A model generated the notes under the pieces. It worked only from the letters and a program-made list of their open reading frames with translations, searched no databases and was not told where the DNA came from. The translations under genes and the position numbers were made by a program. Below, one piece after another: positions 55,073 to 64,000 of a stretch of 64,000 nt of DNA. The DNA comes from Pholiota molesta (Eukaryota; Basidiomycota; Agaricomycetes; Agaricales; Strophariaceae). Position 1 is the stretch's first letter; every line of letters begins with the position of its first letter. Where the stretch lies: the NCBI GenBank assembly GCA_014925825.1, contig JACGCK010000053.1:1-64000 (forward strand), read 5' to 3'.

Positions 55073-56860
55073 ATGGCTGCTGGTGGCGATTCATTGAATT
55101 TGATCCTCGATAACAATTCTGGTGCTTTTCAGTATGGACCATTCGCATGGACAAGTACACAATTTTCGCAATACTATGGTTCAGAAATGATGCTTCCTGC
55201 ATTCGCTGTTGGAATTACAGATAATTCGTCGAACGCATCACCTTACGGATCATTCTCTGTTACCTTTGAAGGTGAGGGCAATCAAACATGTTTTATTGCA
55301 AAACTAAATATTTCTCAAATTTGCGTAGGGATTTCTATTGCTTTTGTTGGCACTACACCGACACTCGCTTCATCGCAAACCCTTCTTGTCAGCATTGACG
55401 GCGGAACTCCTTATGAAACATCTTACGGCGACACCACTCCACCTTCGTACGTGCAATGGTACCAAACCCCTATGTTGGCGGAAGGAATCCACACAGTGAT
55501 GGTGGATAAATTAGCTGGGACGTCCCTTGACTATGCAATCGTTACTGTTGGTCCGAACACTCCGTTGACGGGAATGCAGGTAATCGTTGACAACGAAGAT
55601 CCCTCCATCCAGTGGTCGAGCGGTTGGGCGCTTGATACGGAACAATTTGACTCGACTTTTCTTCCAGACGGTTTTGCCTACCAGAATAGTACCCGTCAGA
55701 GCTCAGCGGCTGGAGATACCATGGCGTTCCGCTTTCAAGGTACGGACTTCAAATCTAATTTACCTCCCAACGCGGTACCGGCTTATGCGTTAACTATCCA
55801 CAGGAACATCTGTTAGCATCTACGGGATATTTTCGTGGTTCAATACTGGCATGATTTCTGCAACGTTTACGCTTGACGACCAGACTACTCCTCAAACATA
55901 TTATGTCACACCGGACGATACAGTATTGATTCAAGGGGACGCACAAAATTTCCTTTTCATGAGTTACGATAACCTGCTTCCTCAAGACCACACCCTTATT
56001 ATTAATGTCACACGATGCATCGACCAGACTTTTATTTTGGACTACATCACATATACGCCTTCATTTTCCAGTCTCGCCAAAATGGACAATCTTTCGAGCC
56101 CTGTAATGCAACCTAGCTCTGCTACCATATCCCCTCTCCCTACCTCCATTCAACTGCCGCCTATCTCTACGAAGTCTGTAGGACCAAATGGTACATTCAT
56201 CATCGCCTCATCTTCTGTAACCCCGACGGCCGGAGAATCCAGCGCAGCAGATAAGGTGCAATCGAAGGGCATTCCCGTCGCTGCTGTTGTATCTGTGGTT
56301 GTAACATTTTCTCTGTTTATCGTTGCGTTGGTATTCATATGTGTACGAGCTCGACGTTCAAGGAAAAGGTTGATAGAGGAGGAGGACCTAAATCCCAATG
56401 CCTTCCCATTGCTGCAGAGTACGTGCTAATTGTCTTTGATCCTTATATTCACGCTCAATCATTCCTTCCAGTCACTGCCTCCAACGCACGCAGATCTTAC
56501 TCTGGCAAACCCAACCGAAACCAGACATATTCGCCTTCGGGTAATGTGAAGATGATGCCTTTTCCGAATTACAAACAGGCCCATTCGGAAAACACTGAAA
56601 TTACTGACAAGAAACAGCGAGGTATACACGACTATCGGTCGAATCGAATGAACGATGTCTCCAGCCGCGTGAATGAGGCGGCTAATATGCCGTCATCCAG
56701 ACAGTCAGCGTTAGTTCCTTTGCGAAGGACTACAACTGATTCTTTGGGCGAGCCATCAACCTCGAGAAGAGGAACACCTCCAAGACCCCCGCCTGCATAT
56801 TCAGCGGCTGTACCGCGAGTACCACCTGCTTTGGCCTCTATGATTGGTATGAACAAGTGA
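55073..56860 (+). CDS. Single-pass membrane protein with beta-rich ectodomain
   Basis: Four exons without frame breaks. Start at 55073 (MAAGGDSLNLILDNNSGAFQ). The first about 300 residues form a beta-rich ectodomain with two similar halves: one around LILDNNSGAFQYGPFAW to GISIAFVGTTPT, VSIDGGTPYETSY and GIHTVMVDKL, and one around VIVDNEDPSIQWSSGWAL to SVSIYGIFSWFN, ATFTLDDQTTPQTYYV and DHTLIINV. It has many N-x-S/T sites. A Ser/Thr/Pro-rich stalk leads to one membrane helix (AAVVSVVVTFSLFIVALVFI) and a basic stop-transfer RARRSRKR. The cytoplasmic tail is disordered and Pro/Ser-rich (PRPPPAYSAAVPRVPPA), ending at TGA 56860. No clear N-terminal signal peptide is visible, so an upstream exon may be missing. 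This architecture is common in Agaricomycetes; its function is unknown. Confidence 0.75.
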
Positions 56861-57360
56861 AATTAGAGCGAGTCGTACAAATAGCACGATAGGATTATAA
56901 TGTATATTGAGTCTCTATATAGTCGGTATCAATAATTTGCTGCCGAATTCTGGAATCGGTCGTTGAACATTGTTAGTCCGGACAAGGAGGCATACTATAT
57001 TTTTCTGTTCTCATCTTCATACTTTTATTGTTACGAATGCTTTCGCAGTGGGTATTAGTAACATGAGCGCTTATGAATCGGACCGTTGGCAGAAATTTGA
57101 GTGAAGAGATCATTCAATCAAGGTGTTGATCGAACGGCGCTTAAGTAGCGGCGTCATTTACGTTGAAATATGGGCGTTATATGTACTACAATGTGAAGAG
57201 GGAAATGGGCTTTGCTTGGAAAATGGGATGTATCGGACAACTCGAAAATGCAATAGACAAAGAAAACAGTGTGTTTAGTAGCACATAAGTATCGCCACTA
57301 GGGAATGGCGATGCACTAACAGGACAAAAAGCGTAAATCTAGGAAAGCTGGTCATGTATG
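56861..57360. other. Convergent 3-prime spacer
   Basis: 500 bases between the ends of the membrane protein gene (plus) and exportin-T (minus). No gene; AT-rich, holding both 3-prime ends. Confidence 0.5.
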
Positions 57361-60300
57361 CTATGAAGATGCGCGTGAAGATCGAATCAAATCTGTAAAG
57401 TATTTTCGGAAGTTTTTGCCTTCTAAATCTCGTAGCTTGGTCGTGAAATCTAGCGCCATTTCTGGAGGCCAGTTTTGGGAGGGAAGGAAGACATTAAGGA
57501 AAAATGTGTATGATTCAGCTCCACGAGTTTTGCATATAGTTTGCAGGAGATTAGCAATTTCTTGGAGAACCTGGACGAAGGAGTGAGTTTGACGCCAGAG
57601 CTTGAGCCAGGTAAAAACATACAACAGTTATCTGTCCGTCTTTGAGGTTGAAATTGGGCATCGATGGAACTCTGAATGCGGTAGGGATTAAGCGCTCATA
57701 AATAAAACGTTCGAACCCGGGTAAGCTCTCGGTTGCAGCGCCATTCTGCGCAGGGGCTCCTGTCGTAGTTTGGCCCCAAACAGTGACACATCGGCTCAAG
57801 AATGTCACTGCAGCCTTTTCACTTGCAGGATCTGAAACATCCTCCACCAGCTGCTGCATGTTTTGCATTAGATTTTCAAAGCTTGCCGAATTTCCTGCAA
57901 CGAAACGAGTTTGGTACAGTGCTTTTGGTCAAGAAGGTGTACATACGTTCTGAAATGAAGATGCCTTGCAGTTTTGATGCCATGATGCTATTCAACAGAG
58001 CAAGATAGGCTTTTTTCGTTTCGACATGTGCTCGTTGATCGTCCGTTCCAGTAATTGGTTGCGATAGAAGGCTGGTTATATGCGTACTCAAAGGACCAAT
58101 TAGTTGATCTAGTACGTCGAACATATCTTTCTGGAAGCCGGACCATACAAATTAGCAGGAACGTTATAATGAGAGCGGAGACTTACGCTTAATTTATGAA
58201 TAAGAAGGCCGATGAAATTCATGAAATCGACCAATTCTGAGGGTTCGAAGTGGGCGAGTAAGTTGCTCATCAAGGGCGGGATGTAATGCGTAACAGTTGG
58301 TCCAGCGGTTGCGAGAATCCGCGCGAAAGCGAAACGAGTCTGGTAAAATATAATTAGACTGATTCACTTTGAAAAGTAAGAAGGTAACTTACAGCATCAC
58401 GAATAGGCTTGAGGATGTTCATAGCCTCCAAGCAGACTAAGATCGCCTGAGCCATCTGCGCAAATACCTCGAGTGGTGGAAGGATATAGTCTTCATGAAC
58501 GATTGGAGGGTAATCGGGAAATCCTTTGGAGATATTGCCCAAAGCCATGATGATGTGATGCACTTTGACAATGGGGACAAGGTCTGAGGGGCCATTGGTC
58601 TGGAACGCCTGGAAGTTGAGCGAAAGATCGTCCATGAGCGGCTTCACCAATGATAGAAGCACATTCGATTGCTGCGCTGGGGTTTTGTAAATCAGAGAGC
58701 ATAGAATACCAACGGTCTCAAAGAGGTAGAGTTGTGAATCGAAAGACGAGTTTGCGATGGCTTCTGTTAGGACATCTGTTTCCGGCTCCTCTGGTTCGGG
58801 AATTTCAGCAGTGATGGGCAATAAGTCACGCATGCTGTCAATGATGGTCGTGCTTATATCAACTGGAATCTCGTTCCTCAGCTCCTTGATGAATCGATGG
58901 AAGAGATAGAACATTCGGGACCGATATTGTGAGTTAGCATTATGCAGGCCCCTATACCGCATTTCAGAAGCGGGATAAACACATATAGCGGAGAAACACA
59001 CCGAGGGTCAACCATAGCCTCTAGCGTTGGAATAATGCAGTCTTTGCGGACTTTGAAAAAATCAGTATACCGCGATACAGTTTCGAAGAACTGCAATGCC
59101 ACCATTCGATTAGGATATGAGGCAATACCGGACTGTACGAGTGCAAACAGCATCTCCCCATGCGTCGTGAGGGGATATTCCGAATAATCAACGGCTTTCC
59201 GTCTGTCTTTATCCACAGGAGGGGCCTGACAGAAAGCGGCACGTCCTTTACCACCGGCTAATTACAGGCTTTAGCCAAGGTCCCAGAAAATAAAACGAAG
59301 ACGCACTTTTATTGATTTCTCCGAAGATAAACATGAGATAGATCCCGAGTTCAGCGTCATTCCATTTGACGGTTGCACCAGATCGGTAGGCGGTAATCGT
59401 GTTCACTGCAAGAGTACGCACAGCCTTCGTGACGAGGTCTTGGTCAATCGAGAGAATGGAATCCAAGAAAACACGCAGGTCCTAAAATTGTCTCAATACT
59501 GCTTGTCCATATGCTAATAGCCGTGTACGAGTGACTTGCCTTCCTCATTTTGTCAAATTCTGCAATGTCGTCCTCATCTGCTTCGTCAGGGTCGGGTTCT
59601 TCGTCCCACTTCATTTTGACGAGGATAACCTCGAGTAGGGAGGAGAGGAAGGCGCGTTTGATTCGTCGAGAGGCTCAGTGGACATTTTTCTAGAGCGTTT
59701 GTACTAATTACATTATCAGCATCAAAATAGCTAAGAAAATGAATGATGAAAGTATGACGAAAGCACTCACCCCAGATAGATGATATTTAATAACGGGAAG
59801 ACCGTCGAACAGGTATCATCGTATTCATCTGCTAGGAAATGCAACATTGCTGGTTGGATCTGCAGGAGATAGTTCGACGCCTCTGCCCGGATTTCTTCAT
59901 TTGAACATTCCTATAGAAACATCAGATTTTAGTGGCACGCGACAATTAGAGGTCGTGTGAGCACTCACATCGATCAACTTAGCCAACTCTTGTCCAAGAA
60001 CATTGAGCAACTTCCCCAGAGCCTCTCTGTACGACTCCTCTCCTTCATCAGTGGCATTACCTCTTTCGATTTGCTGTGCTCGTGTCTTCGCTTCTAAAGC
60101 GTCGAGCACTTGACCGAGAGATAGGACTTTAAGAAGTTGGAGCTTGTCACTTGGTTCTTTCAGACCTTTTGATACAATTCGCAGGAGAGCTACGGATGTT
60201 GCTAATCGGATTGGAAGTGAAGGATCTGCCAGGAGGGTAAATAATAGCGGTACGGTCGTTGGAGTGACCGTGAGGTTAATATCGATCCAACCTACAGGAG

Positions 60301-61347
60301 TGTTAGCTAGATTTTCCACTTTGGCAAAACATATTTGTACGCACCCACATACGAGCCAAAAGTACGAATACCCCAATCTACCACCTCGATAGCATGATCT
60401 AGCTCTTTCGCCTCTGTAGCAGCATTAGGATTTTCCCTCAACGCCTCCATCCTCTTTGCCCCTTCCGAAACGATGGTAAGCACCGCTTCATTGATCCTCG
60501 CCGCATCACGATCTCGCACTCCATCCCGCACCTTCGCATCGCGCGCATGTCTTGCCCCGCTGAACGATCGTGCGGACTTGATAATCTGGTCTGCGACCTC
60601 GCCTGAGATCTCGAGTACGATGTGGAAGAAAAGCAGGGAGACGTGTCGGTTGAAGGTTTTTGTGAGCTTTGCTCGGGGGATTGAATGAGGGTGAAGAGAT
60701 CGGAAAAGAAGGTTGGCCATTGTTGATCGTAAGTGCAGAGGAAGAAGAGGGTGAGTGTATGGGAGAATTTGTTGCGCAGGACTACATCGAATGTCATTTT
60801 AGAGGAAAGGCATGCGATACAGAAATCACGCTTACACGGGGTGTCGGCTTCTGCGGGACCCAATACATACTCGGATTGGATGTACGAGATCAAGGCTTGT
60901 TGCAGTGTCGCAAACGACTCATCGTCAAATCGTTCGAACCTAATGAAAGATGACGTGTAAGTCAAAGTGGAACATGAAATTTGACATGACGAATGGAAGA
61001 ATAACAACAATCGACGTATCCCCTACGAAATAGAGGATGAATATCGACGAAACCGCGCCCTATGTCGGTATTCTCCGAGGCTTTCAAAGGAAAAAAAGAC
61101 ATGCCACTCACCGATTATCCAGAAAGTCATCCAGAAGGCGAAGCCCCCAGAAACGCGTCTCCACAGGATATTTTCTCGTCCCATCTGCGTTCTGATCAAC
61201 AAAAAGCTTCAGCGCAAGCCGCCAGGTCTCATTAGCATTTTGCTGTATGGACGAAATATACGCCAACGCCTGCTGGTGCAGTGAAATCTGGGTGTGATCA
61301 GAGGCAATGGCGATCGCTTGCACGATACGATCGATTTCCTGGTCCAT
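57361..61347 (-). CDS. LOS1: Exportin-T (tRNA exportin, Los1/Xpot)
   Basis: Importin-beta-family carrier that exports mature tRNA with RanGTP. Start at 61347 (MDQEIDRIVQAIAIASDHTQ). HEAT-type blocks follow in order: WGLRLLDDFLDNR, DDESFATLQQALISYIQSEY, KFSHTLTLFFLCTYDQQWPT, VSLLFFHIVLEISGEVADQI, EVVDWGIRTFGSYVG, LIRL-type helices around DPSLPIRLATSVALLRIVSK, DEYDDTCSTVFPLLNIIYLG, LLEVILVKMKWDEEPDPDEA, FLDSILSIDQDLVTKAVRTL, GEMLFALVQSGIASYPNRMV, TRFAFARILATAGPTVTHYI and FERFIYERLIPTAFRVPSMP. The C-terminus is KLRDLEGKNFRKYFTDLIRS. The region after LLEVIL has the family acidic insert (DPDEADEDDIAEFDKMRK). One-base slips occur at the T-run 60657-60661 (minus-strand A-run) and at 59657-59659. Around ten introns. 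Confidence 0.9.
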
Positions 61348-61710
61348 GATGACACGTATTCACGAACTCGAAATCAAGCAAGCGACAAGGAAGAAAGCAG
61401 AAGGAAGGAACGAAGATGGAAAAGGTGGAAAAATGACTAGTCCTTGATGGCGGTGATCATGTAGGGTCACTCGCGAACTTGCACGTGGCTAACACCATTT
61501 ATTTCACGTCTTCATCTTATCTTATCCCTTGCATCCTGCGCCACACTGGAGACCGATTGGGGATCAACGTCAACATTCAATTCGGATATGATATAAATAA
61601 CTATAATACTACTGCACTATAAAGGAATTCTATGGCGATGAAATAAAACTGGCTATCTGCCTATGGCCACGATTGAGGGTATGAACTTGAGGATGAAAAC
61701 AAAAACCCAT
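61348..61710. other. Spacer between exportin-T and F-box genes
   Basis: About 360 bases between two minus-strand genes: exportin-T promoter and F-box 3-prime end. Nothing else seen. Confidence 0.5.
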
Positions 61711-63339
61711 TCAAAATTGAAGCACAAAAATTTCCCCGGTATGTACACCTACCCAGACCTTACCTGTAGCCTCCTCAAAATATAAAGATCGGCATGTGTG
61801 CGGTTCGAAAGGCAGGGCAATATCTGGCGCTTGTAATGGCGCAGCCACAGCATCCGAGTCCACGAGGGCAGGAAACGAGGCCCTCATCAACTTGTAGCCA
61901 TCAGTGTTCCACTGATGCAAAAGCCAGACAGCCCGCAGACCAGTCTTCCCCAAGCACAGCGGGTCCAAAGTCGCGTTGGATGGAGTAACGAAGCTGAGGG
62001 CGAATGGCCAGCTGGTGAATGCGACATTACGAGAAGATGTGTTGATAGGGAAGTGGTAAACGTTGGCTAAGCCGTGCTCCATGGAAGAGAAAGGTGAATA
62101 GGTGGCCACTACAGTAAAGGACGTTATTGGAGAGGAGGTATATATGGGTTCTGGAGATATGTGAACTTCTGCGCCTTGTCAATCGGGTCGGTCTGATAGT
62201 CCACTATCGACGCGCCCCAATCTTCTGAAGGCGCGTCTTGACCCATGCCGTTGGTCACTGTGGTTGGAGAAAATATAATGCCAGGTAATTCGCGGATGTG
62301 AACCTTGATCCGCTGCTGATATACGCCAGCAATAATAATAAATGACGAATACAATTTGAATCGCATCCGTGCCGAATCAAATGCCTATTCAAAAGTTAAT
62401 ATAAGGGGTCCTACACTGGTTTGTAGAAACATACCCATAACAAAGGAGAATCTATCACAATAGTGGACTTGGTTTGAATATTAACCAGAAGGATACGATG
62501 GCGTGTTGGCATATCTAGAAGACTGACAATTGCTGCTGCAATGATCGGTCCAGATATTTGCGAATAGTAGAAGATAGCGTCGCGTTCTATCGTCCAGGTA
62601 TCTATTATATATGGCATACCAAGTGGATTTTCATTCGTTTGATGACCTTTGAGATTGATTTTGTATATGGTCAACTGGCTGATACCTGTGAGGTACTGCT
62701 TTGATGACGTCATGGGCGCGCGCTTACCCTTTCGATTTATTCTTTGGGGATGCGCCGAGGACAGATATGATAGCAACGTCGCCGCCTTCTTCCTGAAATG
62801 CGGCTTCGAATGTAAATGCATTATCTGGTTTAATGCGGATAACACACGAAGAAGGAACGATGCCAGAACTGTCAGGCGCGCCTAACCGCCATATGCAAAT
62901 ATCGAGTAAAGCGCTGCGAAACGATGGGAAGTTACCAGCCAGCGAGCGCCCAGAGGCTGCATGTCGACGGCCATATTCGATGGCTCGATTTTGTCGATTC
63001 GCAGAATTCGAGAGGCCTGTCGCCTCCAGTTGACATCAAGCCTCAGGGCGCGTATAGTAACCTCTTTCGTCTCGGAAGCAGGAAGGCTGCACAACCGGCC
63101 ATCTCGAGAAGAAGATAAATCAAGGGGAAGACTATGATTGATATGATGCCAAACATAATCGGAGAAAGCGAAAGCGTGGAGAACACGACATGTCTGCGTG
63201 GTATATCGTCACCGACTGCGCAGTCGTGCGTGTATTTTGCAGTGCGCACCTGGATGACAGCAAGGAGGTCGTTCGGGTCGAGCCTTATGCAGATTTGAAT
63301 GAGGATGTCGTCTGGAAGGCCGACGAGCGACAAAGGCAT
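61711..63339 (-). CDS. F-box domain protein, basidiomycete type
   Basis: Start at 63339; the first 25 residues are an F-box (MPLSLVGLPDDILIQICIRL, then DPNDLLAVIQ), the motif that docks on Skp1 in SCF ubiquitin ligases. The following exons include RILRIDKIEPSNMAVDMQPL, GARWLVTSHRFAALYSIFAY, NPLGMPYIIDTWTIERDAIF, YYSQISGPIIAAAIVSLLDM, HRILLVNIQTKSTIVIDSPL, IFSPTTVTNGMGQDAP, RNVAFTSWPFALSFVTPSNA, GKTGLRAVWLLHQWNTDGYK and a C-terminus EEATGKVWVGVHTGEIFVLQ, ending at 61711. The alternation of short beta-strand-like segments resembles the WD/propeller-like C-terminal half of the large mushroom F-box families, but no clear WD signature is present. Substrate unknown. Intron borders in the middle third are approximate. 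Confidence 0.75.
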
Positions 63340-63470
63340 GTAGTGGAGGCAGTAGAAGAATCTGATAAGGATAGGACTACGGAAGTGACGTGATGGGTTA
63401 CAAACCCTCTGTGACCTCGTTCGCTACTTAAGGCGGCTGCTTTTGTACCTTAACGGTACCGTCTCACACC
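63340..63470. promoter_or_regulatory. Short divergent promoter, F-box / Ser-Asp-rich gene
   Basis: Only 131 bases separate the two start codons, so the promoters overlap. GGTACCGTC lies just before the plus-strand start. Confidence 0.45.
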
Positions 63471-64000
63471 ATGAACCATCCACCTTCTCTAGCTGATATT
63501 CCACGGATTTCCTCTGCAATGTCAGAGCTCGACAACCTATCCGACTCCGACTGGCTCGATATCTCCAGCGGACGTGATTCCGACGACAACGACTCGCTCA
63601 GCGACCAGGATAGCGATCGCGACGAGATCAGTTCTCTGCCCCGCTCTCGTCGTTCTTCTATCAGCAACGAGGACTCTATGAGCAGCGACGTCGAAGCATG
63701 GGAAGGTTTTGTCTCTGACGCTGGCGAAGAGGCTGCTACTGGCATGTATCCCATGCCACTTCCTTCTCCCTTAGGGGCTGAACCGGTTGTACTAGGGTTA
63801 ATCCCAGGTACCATCGAGGCTGTAGATCCAGCCATCGCAGAGGAAGAACAGCGCGTCAGGGCAGCCCTCGATCAGAGCTTTGTCGGGACGTTGAGTTCCT
63901 CACGCTCCAGCACTGGCGCCGCCGCTACCGGCCATCCATCCAGCGCCCATACTTCCATCCGCGACCTCCGTTTGTCTTTCCCAGACCCTTTGACCAGCTC
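63471..64000 (+). CDS. Ser/Asp-rich basidiomycete protein, 5-prime part only
   Basis: Open from ATG 63471 to the right edge without a stop (176 codons). N-terminus MNHPPSLADIPRISSAMSEL, then DNLSDSDWLDISSGRDSDDN, DSLSDQDSDRDEI, RSRRSSISNEDSMSSDVEAW, EGFVSDAGEEAATGMYPMPL and VDPAIAEEEQRVRAALDQSF. An inner Met (MSELDNLSDSDW) may be the real start, since the LSDSDWLDI block with acidic serines is the conserved part in related mushroom proteins. The many SD/DS pairs look like casein-kinase-2 sites. Disordered; no domain visible. Function unknown; the gene continues beyond the window. Confidence 0.65.
   Translation, partial: MNHPPSLADIPRISSAMSELDNLSDSDWLDISSGRDSDDNDSLSDQDSDRDEISSLPRSRRSSISNEDSMSSDVEAWEGFVSDAGEEAATGMYPMPLPSPLGAEPVVLGLIPGTIEAVDPAIAEEEQRVRAALDQSFVGTLSSSRSSTGAAATGHPSSAHTSIRDLRLSFPDPLTS

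Noticed and set aside
1..64000. CRISPR arrays, bacterial operons, prophage or rRNA genes
   Set aside because: No regularly spaced repeats, Shine-Dalgarno-led operons or rRNA sequence; the window is intron-rich fungal nuclear DNA.

Overview
This window is nuclear DNA of a filamentous basidiomycete, most likely a mushroom-forming Agaricomycete. Nearly every gene is cut by many short GT-AG introns of about 45-70 nt. Gene spacing is tight, codon use is GC-leaning, and AT-rich spacers separate the genes. The gene set also fits: FG nucleoporin, MICOS subunit Mic60, Atg22, Rim20/PalA, IQGAP-like RasGAP, Scj1 with an HDEL end, cullin-3, exportin-T, paired arrestin-like genes and Agaricomycete-type secreted and membrane proteins. 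The left edge carries a truncated Ty3/gypsy Gag remnant beside a GC-motif repeat.

Layout. 0-3.2 kb: repeats and the Gag remnant. 3.7-12.6 kb: housekeeping block with an FG nucleoporin (Nup49/p58 type), a conserved unknown, Mic60 (minus) and Atg22 (plus), the last two sharing a divergent promoter. 13.3-17.2 kb: two tandem arrestin-like genes. 17.4-19.0 kb: a minus-strand multi-pass membrane protein of unknown function. 19.8 kb: two adjacent perfect palindromes. 20.8-23.8 kb: a SUN-domain nuclear envelope protein. 25.4-30.0 kb: a DM9/DUF3421 protein and the BRO1-domain protein Rim20/PalA, both minus. 30-36.9 kb: gene-poor, with two short proline-rich reading frames behind TATA boxes, an orphan 156-codon frame and a hairpin. 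36.9-46.7 kb: RasGAP, a pepsin-family aspartic protease homologue, a mitochondrial protein of unknown function (minus) and the ER co-chaperone Scj1. 48.2-50.9 kb: two paralogous small secreted proteins of no known family. 51.4-64 kb: cullin-3, a single-pass membrane protein, exportin-T (minus), an F-box protein (minus) and the start of a Ser/Asp-rich protein that runs off the right edge.

Functional links are loose, as is normal for a fungal chromosome. Nucleoporin, SUN protein and exportin-T concern the nuclear envelope and transport. Cullin-3 and the F-box protein belong to ubiquitin-ligase biology, although F-box proteins normally pair with Cul1. Rim20, arrestin-like proteins and Atg22 belong to endosome or vacuole biology.

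A caution for every gene model: many genes need a frame change that is nearly always explained by one missing base, often in a short homopolymer. I count about twenty, in the nucleoporin, the membrane protein at 17-19 kb, Rim20, RasGAP, protease, Scj1, cullin-3 and exportin-T. Other long exons (Mic60, SUN, both arrestins, the secreted pair, the 55-kb membrane protein) read without a break. I read most of these breaks as base-deletion errors in the assembly, but a decaying allele cannot be excluded. All exon coordinates come from reading splice signals by eye; where a gene span is given, it runs from start codon to stop codon and includes introns.
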